A stretch of 48,100 nt of DNA, from NCBI GenBank assembly GCA_003151595.1, contig PLXW01000095.1, forward strand, positions 108,408 through 156,507. Reading direction: 5' to 3'. The notes beneath the pieces were generated by a model. That model did no database searches. It saw nothing but the letters and a program-made list of their open reading frames with translations, and was not told the origin of the DNA. The translations under genes and the position numbers were made by a program. Of this stretch, positions 40,674-48,100 are shown piece by piece; position 1 is the first letter of the stretch, and each line of letters begins with the position of its first letter. The DNA is from Myxococcales bacterium (GTDB taxonomy: Bacteria > Myxococcota > Polyangia > Polyangiales > Polyangiaceae).

Positions 40674-41957
40674 CTAGTGCAGTCCGCGCTCGGAGTGCCA
40701 CGCCTCGACGGCTTGCCGGATCAAGTCAGCGGCTCGCGCTGCCGTCGAAGGGAGTGACAGGTTGCGCTCCGCGATCGCTCGCGCGCGAGACGCGACGCTC
40801 GTCCTATCGGAGAGTACCGCGTCCATCGCGCGCTCCATCGCGCCGGCGACCGAGTCGGGATCGTAGCGGTCGAAGAGGAACGCGGTGTCTCCAAGCGATT
40901 CGGCGGTGCCGTTGGTCGGACCGAGCACCGACGGAACGCCGCACGCGGCCGCCTCGGCGGCACTCGCGCCGAAGTTCTCGTTCTCGCTCGGCTGAAGGAG
41001 CGTGTCCGTCCGCGCCATGAGCTCGGGGACTCGGTCGTTGGGCATTGGCTCGCCGCGCTCGACTCCGTCACCGAGCGCAGGGAGGCGAAGCTTGACCCAT
41101 TCGCGATAGCCCGCGCCGCCGATGACGATGAGGCGCGCGCTCGGCCGGCGCGCTCGGAGTCGAGCCAGAGCCTCGAGTGCGAGCTCGAATCGTTTGCGCG
41201 GCACGATTCGTCCAAGCCACAAGAACGTGAAACGCGACGCGCTGGCTGGACGCTCGGTGATCGCGAACCGGCGCAGATCGATAGGCGGCCACAGCGTAGC
41301 CATGCGAGCCCGAGGCCACCCTTCGCGTTCGAACATCGAGGCGGTCCACTCCGATGGCACGATGATGAAGGACGACCGCGCGAGAGTGCGGGCGATGTTC
41401 AGGTCTCTCGTCTCGTACCCTGCCCGTAGGAGCGCCCATCCGGACCATCCACATTCGGCGCGCACGAGATCGCCACGGCGGCGTATGAATTCCTTCTCGC
41501 CGTTCGGCGATCCTTGCACGAACGAGATCACTGGCAGAATCCCCTCGGGAATCACGAAGTGGGAGAGGCGATTGATCACGACGAACGCGTCGTACCGCGC
41601 GCGCGCGTGCTCGCGCAGCACCACCGACGCGACCTCTGCCTCGTGCACGACACGCTGTGTCTCCGCGAGCGCCGACATGGCGGCGGCTCGGGCCACGCGT
41701 GGCCCGAACCTCGGCGCCAGCTGCGTCGGTTGCTTCCATCTCGGTATCACGACGCTGACGTAGCGAAGGTTCGGCCATTCGGTGAGATCGGCCGGATCGA
41801 GATAGGTGCCCGGCGAATAGAGATCGACCTCGTGCCCGGCGCGGAGCCATTCGCGCACGATGTTGAAGAACGTCGTGGCCATGCTTCCGGCGGAGTGATG
41901 GATCGAACCGTAAAGCGCGATGCGCAGCGGGCGGTTCGTGTTTGTGCGAACGTTCAC
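40674..41957 (-). CDS. Glycosyltransferase family 4
   Basis: A 427-residue GT-B transferase from GTG 41957, with GGAG nine bases upstream. The acceptor half opens with LRIALYGSIHHSAGSMATTF. Near the middle is RSSFIIVPSEWTASMFEREG. The donor half has FTFLWLGRIVPRKRFELALE, RLIVIGGAGYREWVKLRLPA and the EX7E motif in LQPSENENFGASAAEAAACG. It lies 14 bases after galE on the same strand, so it is very probably in one operon with galE and the methyltransferase upstream. UDP-galactose is therefore a possible donor, though nothing in the sequence fixes this. Confidence 0.9.
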   Translation of the reverse strand: MNVRTNTNRPLRIALYGSIHHSAGSMATTFFNIVREWLRAGHEVDLYSPGTYLDPADLTEWPNLRYVSVVIPRWKQPTQLAPRFGPRVARAAAMSALAETQRVVHEAEVASVVLREHARARYDAFVVINRLSHFVIPEGILPVISFVQGSPNGEKEFIRRRGDLVRAECGWSGWALLRAGYETRDLNIARTLARSSFIIVPSEWTASMFEREGWPRARMATLWPPIDLRRFAITERPASASRFTFLWLGRIVPRKRFELALEALARLRARRPSARLIVIGGAGYREWVKLRLPALGDGVERGEPMPNDRVPELMARTDTLLQPSENENFGASAAEAAACGVPSVLGPTNGTAESLGDTAFLFDRYDPDSVAGAMERAMDAVLSDRTSVASRARAIAERNLSLPSTAARAADLIRQAVEAWHSERGLH

Positions 41958-41971
41958 CGAGCGTGGCTCCG

Positions 41972-42967
41972 CTAGCCGCCAGTCCGCGAGCGATACACGT
42001 CACTCCATCGCGCCGCGGTGCGGACAATGAGCGGGAGATCCGAACGTCGCGCCGACCATGACAGGACTCGCTCGCTGAGCGATGCGTCCGCAACGAGCAC
42101 GGGCGCGTCACCGGACGATCGCTCCGACAGGATGAGCGGCACGGGCCCCACCTCGCGTTCCACCACGGCAATCAGCTCACGCACAGAGACCCCGCGCGAC
42201 GTCCCCAGATTGAACGCGCGCGGTTCCCCTCCATCGAGGAGGTAGCTCAGACACTGCACGTGCGCGTCTGCGAGATCGCTCACGTGGACGTAGTCGCGAA
42301 TGGCGGTGCCGTCAGGCGTAGGGTGATCGGTGCCGAGGAGCCGCACCGGCTTGCCTCCGCGGGCAGCATCGATTGCGAGCGGAATAATGTGCGTTTCCGG
42401 CTCATGGACTTCGCCGATCTCGCCATCAGGGTCGGCGCCCGCGGCGTTGAAGTAGCGGAGGGCGGCCCATCGTAGTCCGTGACATCGGCCGTACCACTCG
42501 AGCATCTTTTCGACGAAGAGCTTCGACTCGCCGTACGGATTGATGGGCACCGTCGGAGTCGTCTCGACAATCGGGACCGACGCCGGCACGCCGTACGTCG
42601 CGCAGGTAGACGAAAGAATGAATGCGCGGATCCGCTTCGAAGCCAGGCACGCCTCCAGAAGCGCGATCGAGCCCGCCACGTTGTTTCGGAAATACGACTC
42701 CGGGGCGACGAGCGACTCGCGGACGTAAGCGCTCGCGGCGAAATGTATGACCGCTTCGATCCCGCGCGCTTCGAGTACGCCCGCGACGAGCGTCGTGTCC
42801 GCGATCGATCCGCGCACCAGCGGCCCGTACTTCACCGCCCACTCGTGACCCACGGTGAGATCGTCGAGTGTAATCGGCTCGAAACCTCGGAGCGCGAGCG
42901 CCTTCGCGGCATGGCTGCCCACGTACCCCGCGCCGCCGGTGACGAGTACCCGCATCCCGTTGCTCAT
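41972..42967 (-). CDS. galE: UDP-glucose 4-epimerase
   Basis: Interconverts UDP-glucose and UDP-galactose with bound NAD. It has 331 residues. The signature set is complete: RVLVTGGAGYVGSHAAKAL, VIHFAASAYVRESLVAPESY, ILSSTCATYGVPASVPI, catalytic Tyr-x3-Lys in NPYGESKLFVEKML, LRYFNAAGADPDGEIGE and GTAIRDYVHVSDLADAHV. These are characteristic of GalE as opposed to general epimerases. It sits between a methyltransferase gene (41 bases) and a GT4 gene (14 bases) on the minus strand, supplying galactose units for the polymer. AAAGAAGA is the likely ribosome site. Confidence 0.94.
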   Translation of the reverse strand: MSNGMRVLVTGGAGYVGSHAAKALALRGFEPITLDDLTVGHEWAVKYGPLVRGSIADTTLVAGVLEARGIEAVIHFAASAYVRESLVAPESYFRNNVAGSIALLEACLASKRIRAFILSSTCATYGVPASVPIVETTPTVPINPYGESKLFVEKMLEWYGRCHGLRWAALRYFNAAGADPDGEIGEVHEPETHIIPLAIDAARGGKPVRLLGTDHPTPDGTAIRDYVHVSDLADAHVQCLSYLLDGGEPRAFNLGTSRGVSVRELIAVVEREVGPVPLILSERSSGDAPVLVADASLSERVLSWSARRSDLPLIVRTAARWSDVYRSRTGG

Positions 42968-43008
42968 CGTACCGGGTCTTCTTTCACGTCGGGGTGCTCA
43001 ACAGAAGC

Positions 43009-43683
43009 TCAAGATGCGAGGGTCGCGAGATCCCAGAGGGCGAGCTCACGGGGCCCACGCTCGCAGATCGACGCGAGGGGCTCGGGGAAACTGAACGGGG
43101 GGCGCGTGAAGTCGATCGGGCGGAAGCCGCCGACGGCGACGTCGTGGTAGGCAGGGGCACTGCGATCGTTCGTGAGAAGGACGTACCGAGCGCCCGAGCG
43201 CGCGAAGTTCTTGATCGCCGCGCGGATGACCGCGGTCGGCAGGTGAATGAAGCAATCGCGGCACAGGATCAAGTCGGTCCTCGGAAGATCGTCGCTCGTC
43301 AGATCGGCGCACGCGAACGAAACGCGGTCGTTCGCGTATTGCGCCTGATTGAACGCCACTAGCTCGGCGACGATGTCGAGGCCGACATACCGATCCATCG
43401 TCCCTACGATCAATTTCATCCAAGCGAAGTCGCCGCATGGAGCATCGAGAAGCGTGCGGCACTCGAACCGCGCCATGAGCGCCGGCAGCTCGCGACGGAC
43501 GTTGTCCGTTGCCGCAAGCGAAGAGCCGCCGCCCGAGAGCGACTCGGGATCGCCCCACAGATTCTTCTCGTAGATGCGTGTGAAGACGGTGGCGTAGTGC
43601 GCCTTCCCGAGCCATCGTCGGCGCAGGCCGTCGCGTAGGACCCACAGGCTTTGGCGCAGCCGATTCACGAGTTGGGGAACCAT
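43009..43683 (-). CDS. SAM-dependent methyltransferase, class I
   Basis: A 224-residue cytosolic methyltransferase. After a basic N-terminus, YATVFTRIYEKNLWGDPESL leads into CRTLLDAPCGDFAWMKLIVG (motif I), DRYVGLDIVAELVAFNQ (second acidic strand), FACADLTSDDLP and the post-motif DLILCRDCFIHLPTAVIRAA. The NLWGDPESLSGxGSS segment before motif I recurs in a family found near surface polysaccharide genes. The substrate is unknown. The ATG at 43683 was chosen; the frame can also begin at a TTG at 43722. It diverges from a glycosyltransferase gene and begins the leftward run with galE. Confidence 0.84.
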   Translation of the reverse strand: MVPQLVNRLRQSLWVLRDGLRRRWLGKAHYATVFTRIYEKNLWGDPESLSGGGSSLAATDNVRRELPALMARFECRTLLDAPCGDFAWMKLIVGTMDRYVGLDIVAELVAFNQAQYANDRVSFACADLTSDDLPRTDLILCRDCFIHLPTAVIRAAIKNFARSGARYVLLTNDRSAPAYHDVAVGGFRPIDFTRPPFSFPEPLASICERGPRELALWDLATLAS

Positions 43684-43754
43684 CAGGGCGTGGAGGGTGC
43701 CGCAAAGCTTCCCGCACGGCAAACGACTCGACGTGCGAGCTGCTCGGAGCGAGA

Positions 43755-44906
43755 GTGCGTTTCTCCGTGAGCACCTCGTCTCCTCGACCTTACGTCATCG
43801 TGGCCGCGGATTTCATCCGGACCGGCGGAATGGACCGCGCGAACCACGCGCTCGCACGCAACCTCGCCCGCCGAGGGCACGAGACTCACCTGGTTTCGTT
43901 CCGGGTCGCCGCCGATCTCGTCGCCGAGCCGAACGTCCGTGTGCACCTAGCGCCGCGTCCGATGGGGAGGCATCTCCTCGGCGCTCCGCTGCTCGGCGCG
44001 CTCGCCGCTGCGCAATCGCTGCGCGCCGGCTCGGGGTCGGAGTTGATTGCGAACGGGGGCAATTGTTTCAAGCCGCATGCCGTGAACTGGGTCCACTACG
44101 TCCACGCCGCCGACGCCGCCGTTCGCGGAGCTCTTGGACCGAAGAACTGGATCGCTCAGACGACCGAGCGCATCGCGCTCCGTGGGGCTCGCCTCGTCCT
44201 CGCGAACTCGGAGCGAACGCGCAAGGACCTCGTGGAGCACGTCGGCATCGACGCCTCGCGCATCCGCGTAGTCTATCTCGGTGCAGACGGAAGCGAATTT
44301 CGTCCGCGGACCGGCGTCGAGCGCGCCGAGCTCCGCGCCACGTTCGGGTGGCCCGCCGAGCGCATGAAGGTGGCGTTCGTGGGGGCGCTTTCCGACGAAC
44401 GGAAAGGGTTCGCGACGCTCTTTTCCGCATGGAAGGCGCTGTGCCGCTTGCCCGATTGGGACGCCGATCTCGTGGTGGTCGGCGTCGGTCATCAGCTCGC
44501 GCAGTGGCGTGAGCGCGCGCAGACCGAGGGCCTCGGCGACCGCATCGGTTTCCTCGGTTTGCGCACCGACGTCCCGCGCATCGTAGGCGCGTGCGATCTC
44601 CTCGTCGCGCCCTCGCTCTATGAGCCGTACGGCCTTGCCGTTCATGAGGCACTCTGCTCCGGAGTTCCGGCGATCACCTCGGTGCAGAGCGGCGTGGCCG
44701 AGGTCTACCCGGAGGCGCTCGCCGACTGGCTCTTGCCGGACCCGAAAGACGACGTCGACCTCGCGAGCCGCATCCGGCGTTGGCGTGTCTCCGCCCACGT
44801 TCCGCGAGCGGGGCTCGGACCGCTGTCGGACCGCTTGCGCGCGCGCGATTGGGACGTCGTCGCCGGCGACATCATCGGGCTCTGCGAGGGCTCGGCCTCG
44901 GTTTGA
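43755..44906 (+). CDS. Glycosyltransferase family 4
   Basis: A 383-residue GT-B transferase from GTG 43755, with GGAG five bases before it. The acceptor half has FIRTGGMDRANHALARNLAR, the GG.xR.N.xLA pattern common to GT4. VHYVHAADAAVRG, RLVLANSERTRKDLVEHV and IRVVYLGADGSEFRP mark the domain junction. The donor half shows MKVAFVGALSDERKGFATLF and the EX7E motif in APSLYEPYGLAVHEALCSG. It precedes the fused transferase gene by 53 bases on the same strand. The donor is unknown. Confidence 0.92.
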   Translation: MRFSVSTSSPRPYVIVAADFIRTGGMDRANHALARNLARRGHETHLVSFRVAADLVAEPNVRVHLAPRPMGRHLLGAPLLGALAAAQSLRAGSGSELIANGGNCFKPHAVNWVHYVHAADAAVRGALGPKNWIAQTTERIALRGARLVLANSERTRKDLVEHVGIDASRIRVVYLGADGSEFRPRTGVERAELRATFGWPAERMKVAFVGALSDERKGFATLFSAWKALCRLPDWDADLVVVGVGHQLAQWRERAQTEGLGDRIGFLGLRTDVPRIVGACDLLVAPSLYEPYGLAVHEALCSGVPAITSVQSGVAEVYPEALADWLLPDPKDDVDLASRIRRWRVSAHVPRAGLGPLSDRLRARDWDVVAGDIIGLCEGSASV

Positions 44907-44959
44907 CGATTCGGATACCGTCGCCTAGGCTCGCGCGCCCGAAGCATTCGAATGGGGCC

Positions 44960-47314
44960 ATGGACGTGATGACGACGCAGGCGGGTTCCAACGAGAAGGA
45001 AGCGCTCGATCGGCCGCTTCGCGTGCTCAACGTGCACAGCGGCAATCTCTACGGCGGCATCGAGGTCGCGCTGTCGTCGATCGCGCGGGCGTGCATGCCG
45101 CACGGGGTCCAACCCGAATACGCTCTGTGCTTCGAAGGGCGAACGGCCGACGAGCTCCGCACGCTCGAAGTGCCCGTTCGCGTGCTCGGTCCGGTGCGAC
45201 TGCGGCAGCCTTGGAGAATCGTCAAAGCGCGCGCGGCGCTCGAGGAGATGATCGCGGCGCGCGGGTTCGATCTGGTGATCGCGCACAGCACGTGGGCGCT
45301 GGCCGTCTTCGCCAGCGCGGTCCGTGCGTCGGGCGTGCCGCTCGTTTTTCACGTTCACGATACGGTCGCCTCCAAGGTTGCCTGGTTGAACCGTCTCGCG
45401 CAACGCCACCCGCCCGACTATCTGCTCTGCAACAGCGAGTTCACCGCGAGCACGACCGAGTGGCTGTTCCCGGGCGTGCCTCGTTCTGTCGTGTACTACC
45501 CACTAGAACCTCGTGAGGCCCGAACCGCGACGCGCGAGGCCACGCGCCGCGCTCTCGGCATCGACGACGATACCGTCGTCGTCTTTCAAGCGAGTCGTAT
45601 GCAGTCGTGGAAGGGGCATCAACTGCACCTCGCCGCGCTCAAACGCCTCGACACGCGCGCGAAATGGGTATGCCTGATGGCCGGCGGGACGCAGCGTCCG
45701 GAAGAGGAGGCCTACGCCGCGGCGCTCCGTCGCACGATCGACGAGACGGGACTCGGCGACCGCGTGCGACTCCTCGGTCAGCGGAGCGACGTGCCTGCGT
45801 TGATGGCGGCGGCCGATGTCTTCTGTCAGCCCAACAAGACGCCAGAACCGTTCGGCCTGGTGTTCCTCGAGGCGCTCGCCGCAGGGCTACCGGTCGTGTC
45901 GGTCGCGACGGGGGGAGTTCTCGAGATCGTGGACGCCTCGTGCGGGATTCTCGCGCCGCCGGGCGACGCCGAAGGGGTCGCGGCCGCGCTCTCTCGCTTG
46001 ATCGACGACCGGTCGCTGCGCGCGTCGATGAGCGCTCCGGCCAAGCGGCGTGCCCGGGAGATATCGGATCCGGATAGACAGGGAGGGGCCTTCCGCAAAG
46101 CGATGGAGTCTGCGATCCGCGTCGCTCCCATCCCGACCGTCGCGTCGGCGGCGACCAGGGGAGCGACTGCAAGATCCAGCGCAGCGACGGCGCACGGGCG
46201 ACCGCTTCGCGTGCTCCACGTCCATAGTGGGAATCTGTACGGCGGGATCGAGGTCGGGTTCTCGGTCGTGGCCAAAGCGTGTCTCCCGCGTGGGATTGAG
46301 CCGGAGTACGCGCTATGTTTCGAGGGGCGCGCGACCAAGGAGCTCCGCGCGCTCGGAGTGCCGGTGCACGTGCTCGGTGCGGTGCGCCTCCGGCAGCCGT
46401 GGAGGGTATTGCGTGCGCGACGCAAGCTCACGGAGCTGCTCGCCTCGCGTCGATTCGATCTGGTGGTCGCGCACAGCGGATGGTCGATGACGATCTTCGC
46501 CCCCGTGGTGACGGCCGCGGGTGTTCCGCTCGTCTTTCACGTGCACGACACCGTCCCGGAGAAGCTCGACTGGCTCAGCCTCCTCGCGCGCCGCACCCGC
46601 CCCGACCTACTCGTCTGCAACAGCGAGTTCACGGCGGGGACGACGCACCGACTCTTTCCTGGAGTGCCTCTCGCCATCGTTCATTATCCGCTCGAGTTTC
46701 CTCCCGCGTTGACGCCCAGCGCTCGCGCGGCCGCACGCAGATCTCTCGGCATCGACGATGACACCGTCTTCATCTTGCAGGCCAGTCGCATGCAAGCCTG
46801 GAAAGGGCACGAGCTGCACCTGAGCGCGCTCGCTCGGATCCATGCCCGGACCAAGTGGGTCTGCTTGATCGCCGGCGGAGCCCAGCGACCGGAAGAAGAA
46901 ATCTACGAGGCGAGCCTGCGTCGGACAATCGAGACCACGGGCCTCGGCGATCGCGTGCGCCTCCTCGGTCAGCGCACCGACGTACCGACGCTCATGGCAG
47001 CGGCGGACATCTTCTGTCAGCCCAACAAGACGCCAGAACCTTTCGGTCTCGTCTTCCTCGAAGCGCTCGCCGCGGGGTGCCCTGTCGTCTCGGTGGCGAT
47101 GGGAGGGGTCCTCGAGATGGTCGACTCGTCGTGCGGCATCCTCGCGCCGCCCGGCGACGCCGATGGAGTCGCAGCGGCGCTATCACGTCTCATCGACGAT
47201 GAGCCGCTGCGCAAATCGATGAGCGCTCCAGCCATGAAGCGCGCGCACGAAATCTCCGATCCCGACAAGCAGACGAGCCTGTTTCGTCTCGCGATGGAAT
47301 CGGTACTCCGCTAA
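44960..47314 (+). CDS. Tandem-fused double glycosyltransferase (GT4-GT4)
   Basis: A 784-residue protein made of two complete GT4 enzymes. Copy one (about 18-385) and copy two (about 414-784) each open with [18 protein letters not shown], each have CNSEFTA..T..LFPGVP and QASRMQ-WKGH, and each keep the EX7E motif within [20 protein letters not shown]. The period is 396 residues (1188 bases). A linker of about 28 residues rich in Ala/Thr/Ser joins them. At DNA level short stretches remain identical, for example around 45822-45850 and 47012-47040. It may add two identical or similar sugars in turn. The stop codon overlaps that of convergent rmlA. Confidence 0.93.
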   Translation: MDVMTTQAGSNEKEALDRPLRVLNVHSGNLYGGIEVALSSIARACMPHGVQPEYALCFEGRTADELRTLEVPVRVLGPVRLRQPWRIVKARAALEEMIAARGFDLVIAHSTWALAVFASAVRASGVPLVFHVHDTVASKVAWLNRLAQRHPPDYLLCNSEFTASTTEWLFPGVPRSVVYYPLEPREARTATREATRRALGIDDDTVVVFQASRMQSWKGHQLHLAALKRLDTRAKWVCLMAGGTQRPEEEAYAAALRRTIDETGLGDRVRLLGQRSDVPALMAAADVFCQPNKTPEPFGLVFLEALAAGLPVVSVATGGVLEIVDASCGILAPPGDAEGVAAALSRLIDDRSLRASMSAPAKRRAREISDPDRQGGAFRKAMESAIRVAPIPTVASAATRGATARSSAATAHGRPLRVLHVHSGNLYGGIEVGFSVVAKACLPRGIEPEYALCFEGRATKELRALGVPVHVLGAVRLRQPWRVLRARRKLTELLASRRFDLVVAHSGWSMTIFAPVVTAAGVPLVFHVHDTVPEKLDWLSLLARRTRPDLLVCNSEFTAGTTHRLFPGVPLAIVHYPLEFPPALTPSARAAARRSLGIDDDTVFILQASRMQAWKGHELHLSALARIHARTKWVCLIAGGAQRPEEEIYEASLRRTIETTGLGDRVRLLGQRTDVPTLMAAADIFCQPNKTPEPFGLVFLEALAAGCPVVSVAMGGVLEMVDSSCGILAPPGDADGVAAALSRLIDDEPLRKSMSAPAMKRAHEISDPDKQTSLFRLAMESVLR

Positions 47315-48100
47315 CGCTCGCGCCCGCTGACCAGAGCAAGCAGGTACCGGCCATAGTCATTGTTTTTCATGGGGCCGGCGAGGCGCTCGACGTGAGCCGC
47401 GTCGATGTAGCCCATACGGAACGCGATCTCTTCGGGGCAGGCCACCTTCAGCCCCTGTCGCTGCTCGAGGACTTGAATGAAGCTCGACGCTTGGTGCAAC
47501 GACTCGTGCGTGCCAGTGTCGAGCCACGCATAACCGCGCGACATGACCTCGACACGGAGCTGCTCGCGGCGGAGGTACTCGTTGTTCACGTCGGTGATCT
47601 CGAGCTCACCGCGCTTCGACGGCTTTAGGTTCGCGGCGATCTCGATGACCTGGTTGTCGTAGAAGTACAGGCCCGTGACCGCATAGCTCGACTTCGGCGA
47701 CGTTGGTTTCTCTTCGATGCTGAGCGCGCGGTATTGCTCGTCGAGCTCGACCACGCCATAGCGTTCGGGGTCCTTCACGTAGTAGCCGAAGATGGTCGCT
47801 CCGTTCGGGCGGCCGGCGGCGCGCTTCACGCGCTCGGTGAGGCCGTCTCCGTAGAAAATATTGTCGCCGAGAACGAGCGCCACGCGGTCACTGCCGACGA
47901 ACTCGCGTCCGATAACGAAGGCTTGTGCGAGCCCGTCCGGGCTCGGCTGCACCGCGTAGCGGAAGCGCACGCCCCACTGGCTCCCGTCTCCGAGAAGCTC
48001 CTCGAAGCGCGGGGTGTCCGTGGGCGTGGAGATGATCAGAATGTCCCGAATCCCCGCCAGCATGAGCGTGGTGATCGGGTAGTAGATCATCGGCTTGTCG
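47311..48100 (-). CDS. rmlA: Glucose-1-phosphate thymidylyltransferase, 3' part
   Basis: Makes dTDP-glucose, the entry to dTDP-rhamnose and related sugars. About 262 residues are visible of the usual 290-300. The N-terminal nucleotide loop lies beyond the right edge; the sequence there reads [35 protein letters not shown] holds the metal-binding Asp. [48 protein letters not shown] and [18 protein letters not shown] are all hallmark segments. rmlB, rmlC and rmlD are not in the window and may lie to the right. The stop codon is shared in part with the convergent double transferase gene. Confidence 0.95.
   Translation of the reverse strand, partial: DKPMIYYPITTLMLAGIRDILIISTPTDTPRFEELLGDGSQWGVRFRYAVQPSPDGLAQAFVIGREFVGSDRVALVLGDNIFYGDGLTERVKRAAGRPNGATIFGYYVKDPERYGVVELDEQYRALSIEEKPTSPKSSYAVTGLYFYDNQVIEIAANLKPSKRGELEITDVNNEYLRREQLRVEVMSRGYAWLDTGTHESLHQASSFIQVLEQRQGLKVACPEEIAFRMGYIDAAHVERLAGPMKNNDYGRYLLALVSGRER

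Overview
The window is GC-rich chromosomal DNA from a bacterium that most resembles a myxobacterium (Myxococcota, probably a Polyangia-type lineage). This is inferred from gene content and not from a marker gene. The pointers are a Ser/Thr kinase carrying FHA and GGDEF-like parts, many lipoproteins (one made of RCC1 repeats), two convincing sigma-54 (-24/-12) promoter sequences, a PHA synthase-like enzyme, and a large exopolysaccharide locus. No rRNA, tRNA or CRISPR array was seen. The only candidate RNA gene is a short hairpin transcript at about 14773-14829.

Layout. Positions 1-9873 hold housekeeping and signalling genes: the 3' part of alaS, a GAF protein behind a sigma-54-type promoter, a PhzF isomerase-like protein, a small conserved protein, the kinase-FHA-GGDEF-like protein with a one-helix membrane protein behind it, a PhaC-like enzyme and purF. 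Positions 9874-10405 are a gene-free block made almost entirely of two 142-base inverted arms. Positions 10406-14617 hold a compact UvrD/HelD-like ATPase, a glutathione transferase-like protein, a duplicated SnoaL-like protein and HMG-CoA lyase. At 14618-14897 a sigma-54-type promoter leads directly into a C-loop hairpin ending in eight T. Positions 14898-21402 hold a DUF192 protein, a cyclophilin, MgtE, a hexapeptide acyltransferase whose 3' end lies inside a repeat element, an RCC1 lipoprotein and purM-purN. Positions 21408-27899 hold a CrtI-like oxidoreductase, a lipoprotein, ffh with a Met/Gly-rich tail, a CBM9-like lipoprotein and a TPR/beta-barrel protein with an unusual leader.

From 27896 to the right edge lies a surface polysaccharide locus. 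It holds a Wzc-type tyrosine kinase/copolymerase with an outer-membrane protein, a UDP-xylose synthase, seven glycosyltransferase genes (one of them two complete GT4 enzymes fused in tandem), a Wzx-type flippase, two methyltransferases, a CDP-glucose module (rfbF, rfbG and a putative reductase), galE and the 3' part of rmlA. These genes can supply UDP-xylose, UDP-galactose, CDP-4-keto-6-deoxyglucose and dTDP-glucose precursors, join sugars on a lipid carrier, flip the unit and control chain length. No Wzy polymerase, Wza exporter or initiating phosphoglycosyltransferase is visible, so the locus probably continues past 48100 or those parts lie elsewhere. Many genes in it overlap as ATGA, which suggests translational coupling.
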